The notes beneath the pieces were generated by a model, which had not been told where the DNA came from, did not search any database, and was given only the letters and a program-made list of their open reading frames with translations. DNA of 64,000 bases from Aurantiacibacter gangjinensis (GTDB lineage: Bacteria; Pseudomonadota; Alphaproteobacteria; Sphingomonadales; Sphingomonadaceae): contig NZ_CP018097.1 of the NCBI RefSeq assembly GCF_001886695.1, positions 1,755,001 to 1,819,000 on the forward strand, in the 5' to 3' direction. Within the stretch, counting starts at the first letter, position 1, and each line of letters begins with the position of its first letter. Made by a program: the position numbers and the translations under genes. Positions 24,877 to 33,875 of the stretch are shown here, piece by piece.

Positions 24877-26786
24877 TCGACCAGCCTCAGTTCGGCGATG
24901 GAGCTGGCGATCCGGCGGAAGGCGTCGGACAGCTCATCGGCGTCATCTGCCTCGAAGGCGCGCCCTGTGCCTGTAGAACAGCCACGCGTGAAATCGTTCA
25001 ACTCCAGCTCGAACGACACCGTCCAGATGGTCACGTTCTTGTTGCGAATGGAACGGCAGATCGCTTCCAGACGCTGATTGTGGATCGCCGCCGTCTGGTT
25101 TTCCGTCCATCGTCCGTTCGGTGCAAAGCCCGCAAGGCGACCGTCCATATCGGCATTGCCGTAGGCCGTCGTGTTGGTCGGATTTGCACCCATTTCGCCG
25201 TCGGTCATGAAGATGATGTGACGCGCGATCGGATCGCCATTGGGCGCGACGCGGTTGTCTGCTCCGAAGATGCCATCGGGCGAGATCAGGCGACCGGCCC
25301 AGATCATGCCGATATCGTGCATCGTGCCGCCACCGGGGTCGAGGTCGTTGATGTAATCCTCGAAGTCCGCATTGCGCGATGCGCCATCCAGCGGGAACGC
25401 AGTCAGCCGCAGCGCCGGATCGGGACAGTTGTACCTGCGCCAGCTGGGATGGTTGTAATCCTGCCGGTTGGCATTCGTGCGCTCTTCGTCCGGCCCGGCC
25501 CTGTTGAAGGTGATATCCGGCCACATCGGCCGCCATTGCGTCTCCGGATCCGCGGGATTGGGGATCATGTCGATATCCAGATCGTAGGCAGCTGCCGGGA
25601 TCGGATCGAAGGTGGTCTGTGCGACAGTCTGGCGCTCTTCGATGCAGCCGTTCCAGCGTGAACTGTCCATAGCGCCCTGCGTGCCCGTGGGCGTGCTGAC
25701 GGTCTGGAAGCGCTTGTAGAGCGTGGTGTCGAAATCGATCGCGGCGTAGCGATAGCCGTCGAACACGTCGCGGAAGGTCTCCACGCGCACGTCGTCGGCG
25801 TCGGCGACGCGATAGCGAGTAATATCGGCCTCGCACGCGGCCTTCTGGTCATTCGGCCAGCCGGACCAGTAATTCTCGCGCCAATCCGTGTCGTCGATTT
25901 CGTAAGTCCACTCACCCACGGTGTAGGTGCCTTCGTAATCGTCGCACCGGTCCTCGTGGTTATCGCTATTCTTGTTCCAGTGGTAATGCGCAGAATTGGT
26001 GCTGCCGAGCTGCGCCGAGTTACGCGGGAGCAAGAAAGTACCGCTTTCCTCGTCCAGCCGGTCGCCCACCTCGATCGCATCGTTATTGCTTACCTGCCGA
26101 AACAACGCCTCGCGCGACTGGTAGGTGAAGCTGTCGGTGAGGTAGTCGGGATTTTCGTCCAGCAGCATCTGGCCGACATTCACCGCACCCGAATAGGGTA
26201 CCACGCCGATGCGGATGCGGGCATCCACCGGGGCTGCGGCCATCACTTCGTCATAGAAATCGAAAACGGCTGCGCGCAGGTCGCGCACGCGCTGCCCACG
26301 CATGGAGCCGGACATATCCAGCACCATTACGACATCGATGTTCGGCAGGTTCAGCTCGGCGCTGCATTCCACGACGACATCCACCTCGTCATGGCCGAAG
26401 ACGGCCATCAGCGTGGTGGGCACCTTCACCGTGGCATCGCCATGCATGGTGCTGTCGCCCTGCGCGCTCAACGCGAAGGTATCGCTGTTCGTGCCGTACA
26501 TGCCGGAGCGGAAATTGTTGGCGAAGAAGGCGTCGGCCGTATCGCGGATGTCTTGCGGGATCTCGCCATTGGCGATGGTCGCACCGCCCAGCTCCTGCCG
26601 CGCGGCCAGCGCAGCGGAGTCGCAGGCCTGCTGCAGGCGCGATTGGGCGAGATATATGCGGCTCGCGTCCAGTCCACCGCCGACGACGGCCACCAGCGGT
26701 ATCAGAACCGCGGCCGTAAACATCAGCGTATTGCCGCGCGTATCATCGCGCAGACGTTTGAAAAAACCGGTCCCCAGTGTCGGCAT
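24873..26786 (-). CDS. TadG-like protein with von Willebrand factor A domain
   Basis: 637 residues from the ATG at 26786; a longer frame begins at 26852. The N-terminal Tad-like helix is RGNTLMFTAAVLIPLVAVVG, followed by LDASRIYLAQSRLQQACDSA, the usual TadG (TadE/G-like) start. A VWA domain begins ~residue 150 with the metal-site motif VVMVLDMSGSMRG (DxSxS) and includes a second site near the C-terminus (IIFMTDGEMG). A long insertion rich in Trp, Tyr and Asn interrupts the VWA fold (~residues 265-470). It is the first gene of a four-gene minus-strand cluster. Extracellular or periplasmic adhesion/assembly is inferred from family. Confidence 0.85.
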   Translation of the reverse strand: MPTLGTGFFKRLRDDTRGNTLMFTAAVLIPLVAVVGGGLDASRIYLAQSRLQQACDSAALAARQELGGATIANGEIPQDIRDTADAFFANNFRSGMYGTNSDTFALSAQGDSTMHGDATVKVPTTLMAVFGHDEVDVVVECSAELNLPNIDVVMVLDMSGSMRGQRVRDLRAAVFDFYDEVMAAAPVDARIRIGVVPYSGAVNVGQMLLDENPDYLTDSFTYQSREALFRQVSNNDAIEVGDRLDEESGTFLLPRNSAQLGSTNSAHYHWNKNSDNHEDRCDDYEGTYTVGEWTYEIDDTDWRENYWSGWPNDQKAACEADITRYRVADADDVRVETFRDVFDGYRYAAIDFDTTLYKRFQTVSTPTGTQGAMDSSRWNGCIEERQTVAQTTFDPIPAAAYDLDIDMIPNPADPETQWRPMWPDITFNRAGPDEERTNANRQDYNHPSWRRYNCPDPALRLTAFPLDGASRNADFEDYINDLDPGGGTMHDIGMIWAGRLISPDGIFGADNRVAPNGDPIARHIIFMTDGEMGANPTNTTAYGNADMDGRLAGFAPNGRWTENQTAAIHNQRLEAICRSIRNKNVTIWTVSFELELNDFTRGCSTGTGRAFEADDADELSDAFRRIASSIAELRLVE

Positions 26787-26994
26787 TGCACGCTCCACTT
26801 TGCTAATCGGCCGGACAGGTTTGCCTCGACCAGCTATCCTTTTCGCGCCCACAATAAATCCCCATTGTTATGCGGCGCAGAAGTTAAGGATTACTTAGAG
26901 CGTGAAGGATCGACTTTATTAACCATCATATCGCGCGCTGTTTGCCGAAGGGCGTCTAGCTACCGTATGTGTTCACAGCCGCATCGGGCAGGTT

Positions 26995-27912
26995 CTACAG
27001 GCTTTCGGAGGGCAGCTGATAGTCGTCGCATATCAGATCCCAGATGCGCTGTACGGCTGGGCGCGCATTGTGACGGGATGTGAAAATAACGATGTCGAGA
27101 TCTTCGACACAGGCATCGGAGGGCACGGTCAGCGGCGCGATGCCCGGCATGTGATGGGCAATCGTCTCCGGCAACCAGGCAATCCCCAGACCCTCTCGCG
27201 CGGCTGCTCCAAGGCTTTCCGCCAGCGTCGCCCGGTACACGGTACGCAATCGCCGTTCGAAGGGAGCGTTGTCGATCGTATCGCGCATCACGCGCGACAT
27301 GATGGATGTCGGCCCGTAGTCTAGCAGCGGGATCGGTCGTTCGTCCCGTTCCGCAAGGATGCCCGAAAACTTCATGGGATCGCCGAATGGGCGCATCCGG
27401 TCGCGCGAGATCATCCGGCGTGGGTAATCGTCCACATCCACATCGAAGGGGATCGACGGATGGTTGTAGCAGATGAAAAAGTCGCATGTCCCGTTGCGCA
27501 GAGCGTATAGATATTCTTCGATGGTGCGCGTTTCGGGTACGATGGCCGCTTCGAAAGGCGGCAGTTTGCGGTGCAGGTCGGCAACGAGGCGCGGCAAGAA
27601 ATAGAGCGCCAGCGTATGCAGGCAGGCAATCGTGATTCCCTGTCTCGATATGCGCGCAAAGTTTGCCGCCGCCAACTGTGCCTCGTTCGCGCGTTCTATG
27701 ATGGCACTGGCAGACGTCATGAATTCGGCGCCGGCAGTAGTCAGCTTGATCGGGTGTTCACTGCGGTCGACCAGCTCTGCGCCGGCCCATTGCTCAAGCG
27801 CCTTGATCCGACGGCTCAGCGCCGATTGTGTGACATAGCGCGCCTCTGCCGCTTTTGCGAAATGGCCATGTGCCACCAATGCGGCCAGATCTTTAAGCCA
27901 TTTCAGTTCCAT
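26995..27912 (-). CDS. LysR-family transcriptional regulator, HypT/QseD-like
   Basis: 305 residues from the ATG at 27912 (MELKWLKDLAALVAHGHF). The winged helix-turn-helix is typical (FAKAAEARYVTQSALSRRIKALEQWAGAELVDR), followed by a substrate-binding domain. Compared from memory with E. coli HypT/YjiE, several blocks are shared: KWL near the start, SRRIKALEQ, ITIACLHTLALYFLP against the HypT AAAHSLSLGLLP region, and GIAWLPE near the C-terminus. HypT responds to hypochlorite by Met oxidation; whether this homologue senses the same signal is inference. It is divergent from a TonB receptor across a 344-base gap. Confidence 0.85.
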   Translation of the reverse strand: MELKWLKDLAALVAHGHFAKAAEARYVTQSALSRRIKALEQWAGAELVDRSEHPIKLTTAGAEFMTSASAIIERANEAQLAAANFARISRQGITIACLHTLALYFLPRLVADLHRKLPPFEAAIVPETRTIEEYLYALRNGTCDFFICYNHPSIPFDVDVDDYPRRMISRDRMRPFGDPMKFSGILAERDERPIPLLDYGPTSIMSRVMRDTIDNAPFERRLRTVYRATLAESLGAAAREGLGIAWLPETIAHHMPGIAPLTVPSDACVEDLDIVIFTSRHNARPAVQRIWDLICDDYQLPSESL

Positions 27913-28256
27913 CGTGTGTGAAACCAGACTTGCCCGGGTGCAGCAGTTGCGCCTGACAACGGGCTTCTTGCACTGCGCCATACCGAAAACGGTAACGCGC
28001 AGAAGCGGGGTCGCGTCAACGAAAGCATATTACCGTACGACCCCTAAAATTGGCAGGAAAAAACAAAAGAATCCGTCTGTGCATGGTCTGCGTATAGCAG
28101 GATATGTTTGAAATCAATGTCATGCGTTTTTAACATCGGATGGCGTATTTTCCGAATTAGCAGCGACGCTATTAATTGACCAATCTGTCGTCTTCCAGAA
28201 GCAGAAGCATCCGGATCAGGGGCTGGCATCGGGACTGTCAGATTAGGGAGTGAAAC
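27913..28256. promoter_or_regulatory. Divergent LysR/TonB-receptor control region
   Basis: 344 bases without a gene between the LysR start (27912, minus) and the receptor start (28257, plus). The middle (about 28035-28200) is clearly more AT-rich than the genome, with TTTGAAATCAATGT and CTATTAATTGACC stretches, as expected for promoters. A 14-base palindrome lies at 27981-27994. No riboswitch fold, RNA gene or small ORF was recognised. The receptor has GGGAG at 28243-28248 as ribosome site. Confidence 0.6.
27981..27994. promoter_or_regulatory. Palindromic operator candidate TACCG-AAAA-CGGTA
   Basis: Perfect 5-bp inverted repeat with a 4-base spacer, 68 bases upstream of the LysR start. A second TTACCG half-site occurs near 28030. 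LysR sites are usually T-N11-A with dyad symmetry; here the outer spacing is T-N12-A, so it fits only loosely. It could instead bind a different repressor. Confidence 0.4.
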
Positions 28257-31200
28257 ATGAAACTATCGTATTCCGCCACCGCCAGTATGGCGGCGCTTGG
28301 CGTCGCGCTATGCATGTCGGGTCAGGCAGCGGCGCAGGATGTGCAGGTGGCCGGTCAGAACGAAGGCGCGCAGGCACAGGAGGCGGGTGAAGACATCGTC
28401 GTTACCGGCAGCCGTATCCGCCGCAGTATCGAAGACAGCGCCGTACCCATCCAGGTGCTGGGCGCGCAAGAGATCGAGGAATCGGGCACCACCGATCTGG
28501 CGGAAGCGCTGCTGCAGCTGCCCGGCGTATCTGAATCGATCTCGCCGCAAAGTTCGAACAATCTGATCCAGGCCAGCGGGCTTTCGACCATCAGCCTGCG
28601 CCGGCTGGGCGATGACCGCACGCTCGTCCTCATCAATGGCAAGCGCGCCGTCTCGAACTCGGGCAATTCGGACCGTGTGAGCCTGTCCACATTACCGGCG
28701 GGTTTCGTGGAACGGACCGAAGTGCTGACGGGCGGCATGTCTGCCGTGTACGGGTCCGATGCCATCGCCGGCGTCGCGAACTTCATCCTCGAAGACGATT
28801 TGACCGGCATTTCTCTGGACGGGCGCTATTCCTTCCCCGAAGCGAGTGGCGGCGAAGAGTTTCGCGTCAATGCGCTGGCGGGCACCGAATTTCTCGGCGG
28901 ACGTGGCTATGCGCTCGTCGGTATCGAATACCGCACGGAGAACGAGGTGTTCGCCGATCGGACCAGGCCGCTGACGATAGCCGCCCTAGAGTTCGACGAC
29001 CCGATCCCCTCCACCAGCAGCGACGGCTGGACCGACGAGATCAATTTTCCGGGTTGCTACGGCGTCGATACGGAACGGCACTGCCTGCTGCCCAGCTTTA
29101 GCGGTTCGACCCCCGGCGGCGTCTTCGAAGGCGACGCATGGTTTGTCGACGGGCGCTGGTTCAACGATCTTTCGCTGCGTCCCGATAACCGTCCGCCAGG
29201 ATCGGATTTCTATACCGATTTCGACGGATGGAACTTCCGCCCCGGTCGCACGAACTTGCCCGAGAGAGAAATTTTCAACGCCGCCCTTACTACCTCGTTC
29301 GAGCTTTCGGACGCGGCGACGTTCAGCTTTCTCGGTTCCTACTCCGATGTCGATACGATCTATTACACCGGCTATGAAACGCTCAACAGCGGTGACCGGC
29401 TCGGCGATGGATCGACCATCGGCAACATTTCTGCGTCCAACCCATTCATCCCGCCTGAGGTGGAAGAGACACGCAGCGGCTCCGTCAGCTTCAACCGCCG
29501 CCTGATCGAACTGGGTGAGCAGGCGCGCATCAACGACCGCCGCACCATGCGCTTCATCGCCGATGTCAGTGGGGATCTGAGCGACACGCTGTCCTACGAA
29601 GTTTTTGGGACATACGGGCATTTCGAGCAGCAGCAGAGCAATCCCAATGAGTACAACTTCCGCAATGCACGCTTCGCGCTCGACGTGGAGGCCGATGGCA
29701 GTGGCGGGTTCCAATGCGCAGATGCCGATGCCCGCGCCGACGGCTGCGTTCCGCTCAACCCTTTCGGCGAGGGGACAATCAGCCAGGCCGCTGCTGATTA
29801 TATCCGCTATAACGGCTATGGAGAGCAGGTCCGCGAGCAATATACCGCCGGCGGCTTTATCTCGGGCGACTTATTCGAACTGCCCGCCGGTCCGCTGCGC
29901 TTCGCCACGGGCGTCGAATGGCGGCGCGAGTTCCAGGAAACCGATGGCGACCCCGACGGCGATCTGTTCGCCGGCGCCAATGGCGTGCGCGATCTGAATG
30001 ACGGCGCCACCCGCGATACGCCGAACTTCGCGCCCGACGTGGATTTTGACATCACCTCGCTTGCAACCTTTCCAAGTGTGACTGCGAGCTACGAAGTGGT
30101 GGAGGCTTATGGCGAGTTGGACATTCCCGTCTTCGATGGTTTCAACATCCAACTGGCTGGCCGCGTGGGCGACTATACTACGGTCGGTACCATCTTCAGC
30201 TACAACGCCGGCGCGGTCTGGAAGATCAGCGACGATATCGGGCTTCGTGCGCAATATTCGCGGTCCCAGCGCGCGCCGAACCTGACGGAGATTTTCTCCC
30301 CTCCGCGTCCCGATGGGGATGGTCTATCCGATCCGTGCGAAGGCCTGCTTCCGGATGGAACAGGGATTACCGGTATCGTCGGTGACGGGGCAGAGAATGC
30401 CGATCTGGGTCTGGTCGCGCGCAACTGCCTGACCGAGCCGGGCATCCAGGCTTTCTTTGCCGACCCCGATAATGCCGGCGATCCTTTCACCGACGATCAG
30501 ACCGGTACGCAAGGGCCCAATGCCGGCAACCCAAACGTGCAGGAGGAGACGGCAAGCACGATTACCGCCGGTTTCGCCTTCACGCCGACCTTCATCCCGG
30601 GCCTGACCGTGGTGGCGGACTATTACCGGATCGAGATCGAGGATGCGATCACCTCCATCTCCACCCAGAATACCGTGTCGCTGTGCTATTCGGCGGAAGA
30701 CTTTCCCAATAACCGCTTCTGCGATGTTATCACCCGCGACGGGGTGGGGCGCGTGACGGAGGTCATCAACTTCCAGGAGAACCTGGATACGGAGCTTGTG
30801 TCCGGCATCGATGCCCAGGTGCTTTACCGTATCGATCCCGAGTTCATCCCCGGCAGGTTCGACCTCGATTTCCGCTACACGCACTACTTCAAACAGGAAG
30901 TCTCTTTCGAAGGCATTGGCGGTACGATCATCACCTCGTCTCCGCTGGGTGAGATCGGTGAAAGCGAGGACGAGTTCCGGCTTGCGCTGGGATACACGAA
31001 TGGCGGCTTCCGCCTGTCATACACGGTTACCTATCTGGGCGGCGGCGTGGACGATATCGCGCAGAACAGCGATCCGCTGGATGAGCGCTATTTCCGGGTC
31101 GGCGACCAGGATTTCCACCGCATCTACATGCGCTACGAATTCGGGGAGGACGACCGGTTCCAGATCTATGGCGGCGTTAATAACATCTTCGACGATTTCG

Positions 31201-31310
31201 GAGCGTTCGTGCCTACCGGGCTGGACAACGGTTCCAGCTACAATCTCTCCAACAGCCTGGCAGATGTACTGGGCCGCGAGTTCTATATCGGCGCACGCGC
31301 GCGTTTCTGA
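28257..31310 (+). CDS. TonB-dependent outer-membrane receptor
   Basis: 1017 residues. The signal peptide ends QAAAQ/DV. An EDIVVTGSRIRR segment follows, the usual TonB-box/plug start in sphingomonads. The plug domain runs to ~residue 170 (RRLGDDRTLVLINGKRAV, GGMSAVYGSDAIAGVANFIL) and a 22-strand-type barrel ends in a C-terminal aromatic (ARARF). The barrel has a large Asp/Gly/Asn-rich content and four or more Cys in loops. TonB receptors import siderophores, B12, carbohydrates or plant compounds, and the substrate is not readable. Divergent LysR placement suggests regulated uptake of a specific substrate. A strong terminator follows. Confidence 0.92.
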   Translation: MKLSYSATASMAALGVALCMSGQAAAQDVQVAGQNEGAQAQEAGEDIVVTGSRIRRSIEDSAVPIQVLGAQEIEESGTTDLAEALLQLPGVSESISPQSSNNLIQASGLSTISLRRLGDDRTLVLINGKRAVSNSGNSDRVSLSTLPAGFVERTEVLTGGMSAVYGSDAIAGVANFILEDDLTGISLDGRYSFPEASGGEEFRVNALAGTEFLGGRGYALVGIEYRTENEVFADRTRPLTIAALEFDDPIPSTSSDGWTDEINFPGCYGVDTERHCLLPSFSGSTPGGVFEGDAWFVDGRWFNDLSLRPDNRPPGSDFYTDFDGWNFRPGRTNLPEREIFNAALTTSFELSDAATFSFLGSYSDVDTIYYTGYETLNSGDRLGDGSTIGNISASNPFIPPEVEETRSGSVSFNRRLIELGEQARINDRRTMRFIADVSGDLSDTLSYEVFGTYGHFEQQQSNPNEYNFRNARFALDVEADGSGGFQCADADARADGCVPLNPFGEGTISQAAADYIRYNGYGEQVREQYTAGGFISGDLFELPAGPLRFATGVEWRREFQETDGDPDGDLFAGANGVRDLNDGATRDTPNFAPDVDFDITSLATFPSVTASYEVVEAYGELDIPVFDGFNIQLAGRVGDYTTVGTIFSYNAGAVWKISDDIGLRAQYSRSQRAPNLTEIFSPPRPDGDGLSDPCEGLLPDGTGITGIVGDGAENADLGLVARNCLTEPGIQAFFADPDNAGDPFTDDQTGTQGPNAGNPNVQEETASTITAGFAFTPTFIPGLTVVADYYRIEIEDAITSISTQNTVSLCYSAEDFPNNRFCDVITRDGVGRVTEVINFQENLDTELVSGIDAQVLYRIDPEFIPGRFDLDFRYTHYFKQEVSFEGIGGTIITSSPLGEIGESEDEFRLALGYTNGGFRLSYTVTYLGGGVDDIAQNSDPLDERYFRVGDQDFHRIYMRYEFGEDDRFQIYGGVNNIFDDFGAFVPTGLDNGSSYNLSNSLADVLGREFYIGARARF

Positions 31311-31333
31311 CGCTTACCGCAACCTATAATAAA

Positions 31334-31371
31334 GCGCCCCGTCGGTTTATGACCGGCGGGGCGTTCTTTTT
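31334..31371 (+). terminator. Strong intrinsic terminator after the TonB receptor
   Basis: Stem 31335-31346 pairs with 31352-31363 over 12 bp, including one G-T pair, with the 5-base loop TTATG. TTCTTTTT follows. It lies 24 bases after the receptor stop and also faces the tRNA-Pro gene coming from the other strand. Confidence 0.9.
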
Positions 31372-31386
31372 AATGTAAGTGAAAAT

Positions 31387-31463
31387 TGGTCGGGGAGAGA
31401 GGATTCGAACCTCCGGCCCCTGCCTCCCGAAGACAGTGCTCTACCAGGCTGAGCTACTCCCCG
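31387..31463 (-). tRNA. tRNA-Pro (anticodon CGG)
   Basis: 77 bases including encoded CCA (31387-31389). The acceptor arm CGGGGAG pairs with CTCCCCG and the D-arm starts TAGCTCAGCC. The anticodon stem CTGTC/GGCAG encloses the loop TTCGGGA, giving anticodon CGG. The T-loop GGTTCGAATCC is intact. It reads CCG codons. Confidence 0.95.
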
Positions 31464-31620
31464 ACCGGTGCGTTGCAGGGGCGGACCCCTGCGAGGCAGA
31501 GGCGGCCCTATAGGGGCGTCTCCAGGTACTGGCAAGATACAGTTTCGTGCATTGCGCATGGGCTACGGCGCTGGCATGGCGCTGCCCGCGACTTTCCAAA
31601 AAGAAGGGTCAGGACGGGTA

Positions 31621-32616
31621 ATGCGAATTCTGGTAACCGGAGCGGCAGGCTTTATCGGTGCGGCAGTGTCGCAGCGCCTGCTGGAACGCGGCGACAGCGT
31701 GATCGGGATCGACAATTGCAACGATTATTACGACCCTGCGCTGAAAGAGGCACGGCTGGACCGCGTGCGCGGTGTGGGTGGCGATTTCACGTTCCATAAA
31801 ATCGATTTCGCCGATATGGCCGCGCTCGAAGCGGCGCTGGATGGCGAGCGGATCGACCGCATCGTGCATCTGGGAGCGCAGGCGGGCGTGCGCTACTCGC
31901 TCGAGAACCCGGCGGCCTATGTGCAGTCCAACCTTGTCGGCCATGCCAACATGCTGGAACTGGCGCGCAATCGGAAGGTGGAGCACATGGTCTATGCCAG
32001 CTCCTCCAGCGTCTATGGCGGCAATGACAAGGTGCCTTTCAGCGTGGAGGACCGCGCGGACCATCCCGTGAGCCTGTATGCCGCCACCAAGCGCGCCGAC
32101 GAGATGCTGAGCGAGAGCTACGCCCATCTCTACCGCATCCCGTTGACGGGACTCCGCTTCTTCACCGTATATGGCCCGTGGGGCCGGCCTGACATGGCCG
32201 CCTGGCTGTTTACCGAGGCCATCCTGTCGGGCCGCCCGATCACGGTCTTCAACAAGGGCGAGATGTGGCGCGATTTCACCTATATCGACGACATCGTGAG
32301 CGGCGTGATTGCCGTGCTGGACAATCCGCCGGCCGACGATGGCGCGGCCAAGCCGGGCGGCTCGACCAAGCCGCATGCGCTCTACAATATCGGCAATAAC
32401 CGCTCCGAAAAGCTGACGGATTTCATCGCTGTCTTGGAGGACGCTTGCGGGCAAAAGGCGCAGATCGACTGGCAGCCCATGCAGGCAGGCGACGTGCCGC
32501 GCACCTATGCCGATATCGACGCGATCAGCCGCGACCTTGGCTATGCACCGACGACGGATATTGCGGACGGTCTGCCACGTTTCGTGGAATGGTACCGAGG
32601 GAATCAGGGTGACTAG
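31621..32616 (+). CDS. NAD-dependent sugar-nucleotide epimerase (UDP-glucuronate 4-epimerase-like)
   Basis: 331 residues from the ATG at 31621 (MRILVTGAAGFIGAAVSQ). The frame is open back to 31468, but the conserved Rossmann start fixes the N-terminus. The extended-SDR catalytic motif is seen as SVYGGNDKVPF and then SLYAATKRADE (YxxxK), plus HLGAQAGVRYSLENPAAYV, which is typical of UDP-glucuronate/galacturonate 4-epimerases. RFFTVYGPWGRPDMA and FTYIDDIV complete the set. It would supply UDP-galacturonate for a surface glycan. No partner gene is adjacent: the next gene downstream is thyA after a low-GC gap. Confidence 0.85.
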   Translation: MRILVTGAAGFIGAAVSQRLLERGDSVIGIDNCNDYYDPALKEARLDRVRGVGGDFTFHKIDFADMAALEAALDGERIDRIVHLGAQAGVRYSLENPAAYVQSNLVGHANMLELARNRKVEHMVYASSSSVYGGNDKVPFSVEDRADHPVSLYAATKRADEMLSESYAHLYRIPLTGLRFFTVYGPWGRPDMAAWLFTEAILSGRPITVFNKGEMWRDFTYIDDIVSGVIAVLDNPPADDGAAKPGGSTKPHALYNIGNNRSEKLTDFIAVLEDACGQKAQIDWQPMQAGDVPRTYADIDAISRDLGYAPTTDIADGLPRFVEWYRGNQGD

Positions 32617-32875
32617 CGGGGGTGTGTACTACTTTCATATCGGGAAAAGTCTTTCAGCATCGTAACTTTTCAATCATGTTTCGAAGTGGATGTAAGGCTC
32701 TGAAAGTAGGTGTTTTTGAGTCTTAGCTTGGCTCTAGGAGCTCGGAGGTTTTCCACAGCCGACGCACAGCCTCCAATCAGTTATCCACCTTCGTTCAAGG
32801 CGAATTCTTCTGAGCAATCAATGGTGCGGGACGCGCGTTTTTCGCCACAGAAGTAAATGCTGCGTAACTGCGCGA
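32617..32875. other. AT-rich leader of the foreign thyA, with two DnaA-box-like sites
   Basis: 259 bases of visibly lower GC than the flanks. It holds no ORF of note. TTTTCCACA at 32749-32757 and TTATCCACC at 32781-32789 each differ by one base from the DnaA box TTATCCACA and lie 23 bases apart. The stretch runs seamlessly into the low-GC thyA gene and is probably part of the same acquired segment. Promoter elements are presumably here but none could be assigned. Confidence 0.5.
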
Positions 32876-33838
32876 ATGGCGACTCAGCTCGAATTTCCGT
32901 TTCGCACCTTAAACGATCCCGGTCATCCGGAGTGGTCCTACTTGCGTCTGATGCGCAAGGTTTGGGAACAGGGTGATAAGCGCGTAGACCGCACATCGGT
33001 CGGCACTCGCTCAATCTTTGGAGCGAGCCTACGCTTTGATCTGTCAGCTGATCGTGTACCTTTGCTCACCACCAAGCGCGTTTATTGGAAAACCGCAGCA
33101 CGAGAGATGCTGTGGTTTTTGTCTGGGGAGACCAACATTCGTCCGCTCGTGCAGCAGGGTGTGAAAATTTGGAATGAGTGGCCGCATGCGAATTACGTCA
33201 AAAAGACCGGTGATGCGATTTCTCTTGAACGTTTCATTGAACGAATTGCATCGGACGTAACGTTCGCCGAGCGTTGGGGGGATTTGGGACCAGTCTATGG
33301 AAAACAATGGGTAGATTGGTCTACATACAAGATCGATACAGATGGTCGATACACAAAGGGGCCGAGCGTAAATCAAATCTCAAATGTAATAGACAGCCTC
33401 AAGCAAGATCCTGCAAGTCGTCGACATATCATTGAGGGTTGGAATGTCGCTGAGATTGACCAGATGGCATTACCGCCATGTCATAAAACCTATCAGTTCC
33501 ATGTTAATGGTTCGCGTTTGAATTGTCTTCTGTATCAGCGCAGTTGCGACGTTGCTCTCGGTCTCCCTTTCAACCTTTTCGGAGCGGCGCTTCTTTCCCG
33601 GATGATTGCTCAACAAGTTGGCCTTACACCTGGAAATCTGGTTTGGATGGGCGGCGACGTCCATCTGTACCTTAATCACCGGAACTTGATTGAAGAGCAA
33701 CTGTCGCGCGAACCAGCTGGCGAACCAAAGCTAAAGATTGCACAGCGGGCGGAAGACATTTTTAGTTACCGAATAGAAGACTTTGAGGTGACTGATTACG
33801 CCCCACAAACGCCTCTAAGAGCGCCAGTCGCGGTCTAA
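32876..33838 (+). CDS. thyA: Thymidylate synthase, probably horizontally acquired
   Basis: 320 residues, converting dUMP and methylene-THF to dTMP and DHF. Catalytic Cys202 is in MALPPCHKTYQFHV, followed by LYQRSCDVALGLPFNLFG and GGDVHLYLNHRNLIEEQL. The dUMP-binding Arg region (RRHIIEGWN) is intact, as is the C-terminal APVAV. It is longer than the E. coli form (264) because of an insertion around DWSTYKIDTDGRYTKG. Codon use and base composition are markedly more A+T rich than both neighbours. No clear ribosome site precedes the ATG. The 3' end of a second, high-GC thyA follows 37 bases later, indicating replacement of the resident gene. Confidence 0.95.
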   Translation: MATQLEFPFRTLNDPGHPEWSYLRLMRKVWEQGDKRVDRTSVGTRSIFGASLRFDLSADRVPLLTTKRVYWKTAAREMLWFLSGETNIRPLVQQGVKIWNEWPHANYVKKTGDAISLERFIERIASDVTFAERWGDLGPVYGKQWVDWSTYKIDTDGRYTKGPSVNQISNVIDSLKQDPASRRHIIEGWNVAEIDQMALPPCHKTYQFHVNGSRLNCLLYQRSCDVALGLPFNLFGAALLSRMIAQQVGLTPGNLVWMGGDVHLYLNHRNLIEEQLSREPAGEPKLKIAQRAEDIFSYRIEDFEVTDYAPQTPLRAPVAV

Positions 33839-33875
33839 CACTCACTTTCCTTTAGCCCACGTCTAGGCGCGCGCG

